In this document: positions 10,316-20,200 of the stretch, in pieces | Layout: every line of letters begins with the position of its first letter | How positions within the stretch are numbered: the stretch's first letter is position 1 | Origin: Tritrichomonas musculus | Taxonomy: Eukaryota > Parabasalia > Tritrichomonadida > Tritrichomonadidae | DNA: 64,000 bases | NCBI GenBank assembly: GCA_039105265.1 | Contig: JAPFFF010000043.1 | Span: 1,048,501 to 1,112,500 of the forward strand | Direction of reading: 5' to 3' | The notes under the pieces: generated by a model | Seen by the model: only the letters and a program-made list of their open reading frames with translations | Database searches by the model: none | What the model was told of the DNA's origin: nothing | Program-made: the position numbers and the translations under genes

Positions 10316-11269
10316 ATTTTCTTCACATGGAAATTAAAAATAACTGATTGCATAGCATTTGTTATAATAGATTAATAGTTAACAACTAGTCATTTTACTG
10401 ACATTGATGTAAAATAATTGGAGAATTATCCAATTTTTTTTTCTGCGATTTGAATGATAACATAAATATTAACTTTATATGTCAAAATTAAATATCTTTG
10501 AATTCTTAATTTATTTTTTTCATGCTTGACACATAATCAAGTCTGAAAAAAGCTAAATTCAAATAGCTAATAAGTATTCTTGATAAATTTGTGTAAATAT
10601 AAATTTTTGCCACAAAATTTGAAGTTGTTGTCATAATAAAATTAAATTTAAACGGTTATTGAGAACAATTATTTTTCTAAAAATATTGAACAAAACTGAT
10701 TTGTTTATATGACTAATCTTGATGAATGAGATATCAAGTTTTTGTATTATTAATAATTATTATTTTATAATAATTGATGACAAGAAATTTGAAAAATGAA
10801 CTTGAATATATTCAATCAATTTACTACATATATTGTTTAATATGAAAATATATAGAATATGATGTAAAATTTAATTTCATATAATAACATATGAAATTAT
10901 TTTAGAAAAACATTAAATTTGATTAGTTTCTGTTTTTTATCCAAATTAAATCCAATATAAATCAAAATGTAACGAGTAATGATAAATAATGATTTATATT
11001 ATGTCAGAGGATCGATATGAGGGAGAAATAATTTGAATGATTATTAACTGAATTTAGGCAACTTTTTGTGTAGTTTACATTAAATAAAAAGCAATAAAAA
11101 TTTTGGTGAATATATTGACCTAAATAAATGAAATAAATAAAATGAATAATTTTAAAAATATCCATTTATCTCAAAAATAATACTGAAGTGTATTAATTAT
11201 TATCATTTATTTGTAATGTTTGTATCAATATAATTACTTATTGTAAATCAAATTTGCTAATAAAAGTTT
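10316..11269. other. Intergenic AT-rich DNA
   Basis: About 950 bases, strongly AT-rich, with no open frame above noise, no RNA gene and no clear repeat that I can see. Confidence 0.4.
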
Positions 11270-11806
11270 TTAAAAATATATTTGAAATGGATTATATGGT
11301 TCTTTTGAATCAAGCAAATCTGGAATTAGTTCACTCTTGTTCTTTGCAAGATCATTTGTAGTTTCGCCATTTGTTTCATCATTGTTATTTTCGTCCTCGA
11401 ATAAATGAATATGAAAGTTGAGTTCAAAGTATGTATCACTCAACGTTTCGAAATCAAGATTTGCTTTATCATAGTCATCATGCTCGAATGGAATTTCTGC
11501 TGGACTAGAATTTTCATTATTATTAAAAATATTATCATCAATCTGTGATTCATCCTGACTCATATTTCCGATTGAAGCGCCATTTGCTGGTGGAGGTCTT
11601 TCATACTTCTCCTTTTCTTCGTCATTTGCTGTAGTTTCGTATGGATTTGGGAGATTATTTTCGCCTAAAAGTGTGGCTGAGTTTTCAGTTGTGAGCTTAA
11701 TTAATTTCGTGTTAACCAAAATATATCTTTCTATCGTTCCATTTTCTTTTTTGTATTCAACAAATTTAACTGGAATATGATTTGAAGGTCTTCCAACTTT
11801 CCCCAT
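11270..11806 (-). CDS. Acidic hypothetical protein
   Basis: I choose the ATG at 11806-11804 (MGKVGRPSNHIPVKFVEY) as start; the frame extends nine codons further but only to a TTG. The product has about 178 residues: a basic first 45 residues with a possible small beta domain (GTIERYILVNTKLIKL), then a long Asp/Glu/Asn-rich stretch likely to be disordered, and a short hydrophobic end, PYNPFQIYF. No known domain, signal peptide or membrane segment is seen. The skewed charge could suit a nuclear or chromatin-linked adaptor, but that is a guess. Single uninterrupted frame in otherwise frame-poor DNA. Confidence 0.45.
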   Translation of the reverse strand: MGKVGRPSNHIPVKFVEYKKENGTIERYILVNTKLIKLTTENSATLLGENNLPNPYETTANDEEKEKYERPPPANGASIGNMSQDESQIDDNIFNNNENSSPAEIPFEHDDYDKANLDFETLSDTYFELNFHIHLFEDENNNDETNGETTNDLAKNKSELIPDLLDSKEPYNPFQIYF

Positions 11807-11830
11807 TTCTAAATAAATTGAACCAATCAA

Positions 11831-14800
11831 TTGTGAATAGCAATTTTATTCAGAATTAATTGGCCAATAATAGGTGATATGAAAATAAATATCAAAATCT
11901 CAATTATTTTATCATGATTTCGTTTATTTTAACTTATTTTTTAAATAATGAATTTAATAAGAATATTTATTCATTTTATTATAAAAAATAATTTATTATT
12001 TAATAAGATTAACTTATTTTTTTATAAAAAAAATAAATCGTTTTTTGAATGGATTCATAAAATTTTTTTCACAATTTTATTTTTATTTTAATTTATTTTC
12101 ACACAAAAAAAAATAGTATTTTCAATACTTTATTAAAATTTGAAAAATGAAAAAAACTTGAAAAATCATACTCAAAGGAAACTTTATTTTATTCTAATAT
12201 AAGTTTTCTCAGATCAAAATTGTTTTTTATTATCAGTCAAAAAGTTGAAAGTGGCTGTTGGCAAAATAAAATAGAATAGAATATTACAAATTAATTTAAT
12301 TCAACTTTAATTTTTATTGTTAATATAAAAAAAGAAATTGATATCATTTTTCATTTAGTATAAAAAAGAAAACAATTAATTATAATATTTCAGATGAAGT
12401 TTTGAAAAAAATAAAAAATAATATAAAATTCTACCTGGTATTGTGCAACTATATGCATCATTTCTTGTTATGCAAAGAAAAATGAGCTGATTATTTATTT
12501 TCAAAAAAAAGTTTCAAATTTAAATTCTAGTTTCAACATTAAAATATAAAATTATACTGGGCATGTTATACTCTCGTCTCTAAATAAGACTTATTAATAA
12601 AAAATCATTGGAAATATCTTGTCATTATAATATAAGTTTCAAAGTTTGATTTCCAACTTGTTAATATTTTAGATATTTTATTATTTTTTTCTTACTATGT
12701 ATGATTGATATAAGAAATTAATATTTTTAACAATTGTAAATAAAAGTTTTAAGAAAATGTTGATTCATTACAATATAATAAATTAAAACTCTTTTTATAA
12801 AACAAATATTGGTAACAATATATATAAATGAAATAATAATTTTTAAAAACTTTTTTTGGTGAATAATGTTTTTATGATCTTTTCAACAAATATATGAAAT
12901 TATTTAAAATGAAAATGAATGTTTTTCACTTAATTGTTTAAAATATATCATAAGAAAATTTTTGTTGATATTTGTGTTAAAAATTTTTTGCTTCTGCAGT
13001 AAATAAAAACAGTAAATAATATTTCAAATGGTTTGACAAAACTATTTTGATATCATATCATATCTTTTTAATTATTTCAAAATCTTTTTAATAAAAATTA
13101 TACATTTCCAAATTCATGTTTATACGAATATTGATATTGATTAGAGTGAATTATAATTATATATACTTTTTAAATATCTTTCAAGATATCATTTAATAAA
13201 TACTAAATTGTTATATTATATAGTATTGTCATATGAATATAAGAATTGTTGTTTTGATGGAATGAAAGAGATTTTCAAATTACATTTATTATGTTCAATA
13301 TTTTTTAAAAAATATTAATTTTGCCATTTTTAAACAAAAAAAAAAAAAAAAAAAAAAAGTTTTATTTTTCATCTTTTATATTATGACCACACAAATATTA
13401 TATTCAAAAAGTTGGATGAGTTATGTTTGAATATTTTATACAGTATATAAATGTTAAAATACTGATAAAATATTAAAGATTCACCTTTTGGAAATTACGC
13501 AATGATTTTGCATTTTTAAAGCCAAAATATAAACTTTGTGCTTTCATTTAAAAAATAGATATGTTTTATAATATCCCTATTAGAGATATAAATAAATATG
13601 AGTTGGTGAAAGAGTTTTTGAACTATGTTTATCTTTTATTCAATTAATTTTTGAACCTCATATATTTTTTATATATAATATATTGCACGATTTGTGATAT
13701 ATTTAATTTAAATAATTAAGCATTAATTTGATGATAAGCCATAAAAATTTAATAAATATGCATATCAATATTGCAATAAAGAATATGAAATTTGATGATT
13801 CAATTTTTTTTATTTGATATAAAGGCATTATAGAGAATCAAACAAGAATGTCAATATTTTGTGTAAACACACTTCATTTTATATTTATGATAAATCATTT
13901 AACCAAATATTTAATAAAAGGAAAAAAAAATATTTGATTCACATAAAGCCCAAAATAGATGAATAAATCAAGAAACCCAAAGAAATTATTTTGTATTTTT
14001 TACATTTTCTTTTTTGATTCTGCAATATGTAAATATGCCTTTTATGTTTTTGTTTAGTCGTTTGAGAGATAAAATTGTATTTTATACAAAAACAGTACAC
14101 TATCGGGACTTTTACCCTTTTAGTTTTTTTCACGTCACTTTTATCACATTTTTTACACTATCGTTTTTTACTACGGGTTTTTTGGGGTGCTTTTCACTTT
14201 TTCAAAAAAAAAAAAAAGTTGATTTTTTTTCTTGAGTCGAAATGAAATTTTCAAATAAAATTTATGCCATTATAACTTTCATCAAAACAAAGAATTTAAT
14301 AAAATTTCATTTCAATAATTCGAATTATCAAAACTTAGAATCAAATTCGGATTTTAATAAGCTGGGATATTAAAATATATTGTTTTTTAAAGATGTATAT
14401 TGTTTTAAATTGTATTATAAGCCTTTTAAAGTATTGAGGATTTCGAAGAATAAAAACAAAAAAAAAGTCATAAACATAGATAAAAATATATTCGTTATAG
14501 ATATACATTTTTCTCAGCTATTTTTTATTTATTTAACAATTAATAAAAATATTTCACATTATTATATTTATTATAAATGCAAAATATTACTTCTTAAATA
14601 AATGAAAGAATACAAAAAAGTATGAAATGTGATATAAAAACTTTTTTTATTTTTTTAAAATTGACATTTATCTCATTGAAAAATAGATTTTTTCATAAAT
14701 ATTAGCTGATTATTTGATAAATAATTGATCATATTATTAAATTTTAAAATATTCAATTTATATAGTCAATATTTGATATATTTTTTTATAAAAAAAACTT

Positions 14801-14972
14801 CATTCAAAACTAAATTTAAACAGAAAAACATATTCGCACTTGTATATTATTTAATGTTTTTGGCTTTTTAAAATCCAAATTCTTTTCTATTATTATGAAG
14901 TTAAGTGATAACAGAATTTTGTCCAAAAATTTTTTTTGTCAACCAACTATAAATATTAAAAAAAATTTTTTA
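11831..14972. other. Long AT-rich gene desert
   Basis: Over 3 kb with no convincing gene. It contains a run of 23 As at 13336-13358. Around 14090-14195 the base composition rises in GC and the word ACACTATCG appears twice (near 14097 and 14155) with TACGGGTTTTTTGGGG nearby; this may be a transposon end. The antisense-overlapping 64- and 73-residue frames there are not convincing genes. Confidence 0.4.
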
Positions 14973-15066
14973 GCTATCCTATTAATATCAATACCTGTTG
15001 AAGTTAATAAATAACGAACAAGATCAGGATTGCATGCTTCAATTGCATAAATCAAAGGCGCAAAAT
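14973..15066 (-). pseudogene. Ankyrin-repeat relic
   Basis: About 31 codons on the minus strand read PLIYAIEACNPDLVRYLL followed by TSTGIDINR, a standard ankyrin repeat (PLxxAIExxNxxLVRYLLxxxxIDIN). Both ends run into AT-rich DNA with stops, so it is an isolated gene fragment. Confidence 0.6.
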
Positions 15067-15384
15067 TTCATATAAATCGCAAATATAATAGCTCATTTAA
15101 TTAAATAATGATGTACATAAAATACATTAATAAAGTATATAATATTATCAAATTATCTTTAAAAAGTATTGAGAAAAATGTGTTTTATTTTTGTGTACCA
15201 TTCAAAAAGTTGAGCAAACATGATTATGTCCCAAAAACATAATTATGTCCACCAACTATATATCTGTATTATCCATTTTAGTAGAAATAAAAAATGCAGT
15301 TAAATTTAAAAAAATAAGAATAGAATTTCATTAATAAATAATAGTAAAAACATTATAATCAAAAAAGTCAAAAAAGAAATCATT

Positions 15385-15569
15385 AAGTCTTGGTTTTTGT
15401 ATTTACAATTTTATACAACTTGTCCGTTTAAAAATTACAATTGTAGATACGTTATTTTCTCGATATAAATTTTTAATTTTTATCTTGATCTACAATTTTT
15501 TTTATAATTTAAAATGTTTTAAATAATTTTAAAATAAAATGATAAAATAGTGAAATGTTTTTCAAATTA
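15385..15569 (+). repeat. Dispersed repeat, copy A
   Basis: About 185 bases recur in the same orientation at 54881-55078, sharing for instance ACAACTTGTCCGTTTAAAAA, ACGTTATTTTCTCGATAT, TTTTTATCTTGATCTAC and GTTTTTCAAATTA. Overall similarity is about 85-90 percent by eye. No coding capacity is evident. Confidence 0.75.
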
Positions 15570-15754
15570 TATATATATATTTTTAAGGCGGTAGTCTCCA
15601 TTTTTTCGTAAACCATTCAATATTGATAAAACTCATAGATTTGAAGTTTCAATGGTAATATGCTATGAAAAAGTTAAATGACCTTGATATTTGTCCTTAA
15701 CTATCAAAATAAAAAAAAATAGTTTTTCCTTTTCTTTGTTTCTATGGTAAAAAT

Positions 15755-15845
15755 TTGCAATTTTTTGAAAATAAGATTATAAAAAATATCTGCATAATTA
15801 ACTAAAGGAGATATTTTTTATAATCTTATTTTCAAAAAATTGCAA
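15755..15845. repeat. 36-base perfect inverted repeat next to truncated copy 0
   Basis: Arms 15755-15790 and 15810-15845 are exact reverse complements, separated by a 19-base loop. The core TTTTTTATAATCTTATTTTC occurs a third time at about 15892-15912, inside the truncated retroelement. A transcript would form a very stable hairpin. Confidence 0.85.
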
Positions 15846-16149
15846 TCTTCGACTAGCGTGCTTGAACTAAAGGCGAAAAATGGGTTAATTATTTTTTTTA
15901 TAATCTTATTTTCTTGGAGATGAGAGCATTTTGGGTCAGGATGCGGACAATTACGATTGTAATCACTAGAAATTGAGTTTTGATTAGGTATATTTTGATT
16001 TGAGTTGAGGTTGTCAGAATAATTTTGATTATTAAAATTTTTGTCAATAATATCTTCGTGGATGGTATCAATGGAATCAGCATAAGGAGCTGATTCCGAA
16101 TATCTAGTTCTTGTTGGTAAAAACATCATATTTGCAATTTGAAAAAAAA
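15818..16149 (-). mobile_element. Retroelement copy 0, 5' fragment
   Basis: Downstream of the tRNA-derived block at 16150-16164 this unit begins with a frame at 16129-15818 whose first residues (MMFLPTRTRYSESAPYADSI) align with the starts of copies 1-3. After about 75 residues of the Asn-rich N-terminal region the homology stops; a short piece reading LVEDC resembles the sequence near the endonuclease region of copy 1, hinting at an internal deletion. The rest of the element and its 3' end are missing. It is the outermost and most degraded unit of the array. Confidence 0.7.
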
Positions 16150-16164
16150 TCTCCTCCCGTGTGG
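16150..16164 (-). repeat. tRNA-Asn-derived target block (copy 0/copy 1 junction)
   Basis: The + strand 15-mer TCTCCTCCCGTGTGG, preceded by a run of As, equals the 3' end of the tRNA-Asn gene with its T-run terminator when read on the minus strand. It is followed directly by the 3' end of copy 1. Confidence 0.9.
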
Positions 16165-16308
16165 TAAATTCGTTTATTAATCATTAGAGTAAGTATAAAA
16201 TACTAATAAACGCGAGTGATGATTCACTCACAAATAAGTGGGGTGGTCCCCAATAAAAAAAAATCTGCCTAAAATTCAGAAGAGGAGTGTTGGACTCCCT
16301 CCTCTTTG

Positions 16309-17232
16309 CTAGGCAGGAACGGCGCCACGTGCATGGTTCCAAAGAGGTGTGGTGCCTGGGTTTCCCAATATGTCAATTTCTTCACTGTCTGTAACAGAAC
16401 GAGAGGACAAACTGTCATAACCGTTATCGGAGTTAACAAGGTCAAGCCATTCATCATCATTAAGAGTGTTGACTGAATGAGACTCATCGTCTGCTGACTC
16501 TTCATTCGAGTCATTAGAGAAAGTTGTACAGTTCGATTCATCATCAACAATGTTGTGATCTTCTTCATCATCACTGGTAACGATATCGTTATCGGTACGG
16601 ATATCGTTGTCACCGGTTCTCAGAGAAGAACTCTTCTTGATTTTTATGTCAATGTAGAGGAGCATGGACTCACGTAGAGCAGCCGCAACCATCCTTCCTG
16701 CAAGTTTGAAGGCATCTTTGGACGTATTTGTCACTTTTTTAAGTTCGTTGATAGTGTCATCAGGGATGGCACCCAACGATGAGACAATGAACACGAAAAG
16801 TGACACATTACAGTTCAGCTGTCTTCTGCAATCTTCGACAAGCGTCTCATATTTGACAATTTTCTCTCTACGGCGGATGGTCAAAGTAGATTCACCTTCC
16901 TCCCCAGATAACATACCATAAGGAATGGTGAATTCGGCTATTTTCAATTGATCACCTTCCCACCACCACATATTTGGTCTGAGAGAAGCAGAGTCACCTG
17001 TGATGTGTTCGCTGCTGCGTCCACGAACACATTGATTGCAGTGAACGATAACTCTTTTCTTTTCTGTGAGATACTTGACAAGTACTTTAGCAACATCGTC
17101 ATGTCTTTTTGTAAATTTGTGTCTTAGTCGCTTACTGCCGTTTAGTATATGATTGAGAGTTTCAGTCTGCCCACAAAGGCTGCAGCGGTTACTCAACTGA
17201 GGATTTCTATGAGCAGCGAGCGAAGCCGTCAT
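16309..17232 (-). CDS. Copy 1 C-terminal part: zinc knuckle and restriction-like endonuclease (frame-shifted from main ORF)
   Basis: The 307 residues continue the main ORF after a one-base deletion. They contain the zinc knuckle CSLCGQTETLNHIL (C-x2-C-x7-H; the final Cys of the knuckle is replaced, GSKRL here against GCKRC in copies 2 and 3), RHDD, and the endonuclease core RPNMWWWEGDQLKIAEFTIP, matching the PD-(D/E)xK-like domain that nicks the target in R2-clade elements. Copy 1 has RPN where the other copies have RPD, so a probable catalytic Asp is lost. The tail is Asp/Ser-rich and ends early compared with copy 3. Probably inactive. Confidence 0.8.
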   Translation of the reverse strand: MTASLAAHRNPQLSNRCSLCGQTETLNHILNGSKRLRHKFTKRHDDVAKVLVKYLTEKKRVIVHCNQCVRGRSSEHITGDSASLRPNMWWWEGDQLKIAEFTIPYGMLSGEEGESTLTIRRREKIVKYETLVEDCRRQLNCNVSLFVFIVSSLGAIPDDTINELKKVTNTSKDAFKLAGRMVAAALRESMLLYIDIKIKKSSSLRTGDNDIRTDNDIVTSDDEEDHNIVDDESNCTTFSNDSNEESADDESHSVNTLNDDEWLDLVNSDNGYDSLSSRSVTDSEEIDILGNPGTTPLWNHARGAVPA

Positions 17233-20200
17233 CAGTGATTTCGTTCGCCCTTTGATAGCGAATCTGATAACAGAGTCTGCATTAAAGCATTCGGCTTCAT
17301 AAAGAAGCTACTCAATGGAGAGTTCTTCAATGTCACAAATGAGTGACCTTTCATTTCATGTTTGCATAACTCTGAGAAGTAACGATCATTCAAGATCTTC
17401 ATTATGCATTTGACAACATTTGATGTTTTTACATCAAACGTATTTTCATTCAATAAATCATTCAAAGTAAAAACGTTATCTTTATATAACAAGCTAACAT
17501 TGAGATCATGTAAAGCTTTAACGCAACGAGCTAAGATGTTCGACGTCCCGCGGTTAAGCCTAGAGAAAAGTGAACCGTTATCCTTGACTTTCAGATGCAG
17601 AAACGGAGAAGTCAAGTCGATGGCAGCATTCCTGAAGATGATCTCAGCTTCATCAGAAGCTTTGATCATTTCTCTGATGCTTTTATCGTCAGACTCCATA
17701 AGTGAGACGTAAAGTCTGATAGTCAGAACTTTCTGTCGGTCTGTTAATATCTGTAGATACAGGCCCCCATCGTTTTTCGCTGTATAAAACCAAGCAGTTG
17801 GAATTCCAGCAGCCCCGATCATTTTTGACAATTTCCCGCGAATTAATTCATCTAATCGGTCGAGACCATTAGTCGGGGCTGTGTTCGCCATCAGTTCATA
17901 ATCAATTTTGGGAATGACGAAACGTTTGATGGCGTCCACTGCTTGTGCGAAACGAAGAGCACTATTTGTGATACGAATAACGTCCTTCGTCATATCTTCG
18001 ATCCGACGAAAGACGTTACGTTTTCTTTGTGCTGACTTACATGCGATGGGAAGGCCGAGATATGTCGTATTACCTTGAATACTAACGTTCTCAATAGGTC
18101 CTCCAGCAATGGTGAAGTTATCGTTCAACACACTGCGAGAACCGTTGTGAGAGATGTATGTGAACGAGTGACACTTTTTGCAGTTAATCTTCATGTCACC
18201 AGCGTACCTGCAAAAGGGTTCAACGATTGAGAGCAAATGTCTCATTCCGACTTCCGTGTCAAAAAATACGATGATGTCATCAGAGTAAGCTTGCACGGTT
18301 GTCGCTGAGTTCAACCAATGATACCCATCTTCCTTGCAAGCATTCAGCCGTGCAAGAAGAGGCTCGATACAAATGTTGAACAGAGTTGGACTCAGCGGAC
18401 AACCTTGCTTTACTCCTTTTCTGAAGAAGATGGACTGAGACCGTCTGTTATTTGAAAAAATTCTTGTGTAAGAATCTTTATAACTGTTTAAGATAGATTT
18501 AGTAAAACAAATATCAAAACCAATATCACACAAAATCTTTTTTATTAACTTGTGGTTCACTGAACCAAACGCGTCTGAAAAATCGATAGTAGTGATGTAT
18601 AAAGATTTCTGGTTCCGTGCCGCATCGTGTATCATCTCATCAACCACTGTAGCGTGCTCCGCAGCACCTGCAGGAATTCTAATAAAACCCTTCTGACTAT
18701 GTAAAATGAAGCGATGTCTAGAATTCAATGTTTGCAGCGAACGACTGATGTGACACATCAACATCCGATAAATGGTCGGAGTGATTGTGATAGGACGCCA
18801 GGAATGAGCGTCATTCGGGTCTCCTTTCTTGAACAACATCACCGTTTTATTCACTTTCAAAACCTCAGGGAAGAGACCCGTCTCAAACATACAATTCAAT
18901 ATCAGTCTGATGATCGTCGCCGAAACACTCCCGCCAATTTTCCACAAACCGTTGCAAATACCGTCACAGCCAACAACTGACAGATTTGATCTCGAACGAA
19001 CCGCTTTCAATATTTCTTCTTCATTGAGAATGAGAGATTTGAGTTCATCAAAATCATCTGCAGAAATCTTAAGCTGAAGTTGATGCACGTTCTCAATGTC
19101 TTCACCTAGAGCAGCAGCATCGCTCCAGGAAGAACCGTACACGCTTTCGAAATCTTCGACCAGGGCGACACATTCAGGAGTGTCGTCATTCAAAACGAAC
19201 CAGTCGAGACAACGTTTGGCATCCTCAGCATAAAATTTCTGAAGGAATTTCTTGTAGCCAAGCGAGGCAGGAGAATTGTGACGAATCTCCAATTCCTCAA
19301 GCTTGCTCCGAATATACCTCATCCTCTCATCGTAATGTTCATCATGAATCAAGCCGTCAATGGCGTCCAGATCAGCATTACCAAGAAGCTGACTGAACTC
19401 CAATGGCGCTTGGGAAAGAAAAGTGACGAGCTTTTCTTTGACGTCTGCAATAACATTACGTTGCGGTTGCTCAAGATCGACTTCATTGTCTTGGAGGCGG
19501 GAATGTAAAAGTTCGATACCTGCGATGAATTTGGTGGCCTTCTTCATCTGAATCGGCATCTCCAACGAACGCGAACGAGTAATCTTCTCAGAGCCTTTCC
19601 TTGCTGAACGAACATACTTCCTAACAGACTTACGTAAAATGAGGATGATCTTCGAAATCATCCCTTCGCAGAGAAGCATACGACTGCTATTCTCTAACGA
19701 ATCGGAAAGGCCAATAACTTCACCATACCAGTTGATGACATCCTTGACTTCATTGTTAAAAACTTCCTCAAACTTTTTCTTGTATTTCGCTAAACGGTCA
19801 CCCCACAACTTCGGAAGATGCATGAGATCATCATTCTCTTTCATGCATTTCGATTTCCAATTCTCCGCTTTCAATAAATACTTCTCAATATCAACGGTCG
19901 AAGCTGAATTTGAATGACCAGGATGTACATCACTTTGAATGACTTCGCCATCACTTGAAGAAGAGACTGAGTGCAAGCGTGCTTCTGGCATTCTCTCATT
20001 GGCTGGAATGAAACCAGCCTGACGTCTGCGTCGGCGGTTATCCTCTGCACGACGTCGATCTTCCATCACTTGGAGGTCAACAGACTCATCTGACCTCGCC
20101 TGCACAGGATTCAACCTTTCTTCTTCCTGTAAAATCCTATTTTCCATTCTGACACTTTTTTCTTTGTCAAGGTCAGAATTGGCCTCACGAATCTCATCGT

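Noticed and set aside
13939-14235. Overlapping 64- and 73-residue frames on opposite strands
   Set aside because: Phe/Lys-rich translations of homopolymer-rich DNA without family resemblance.
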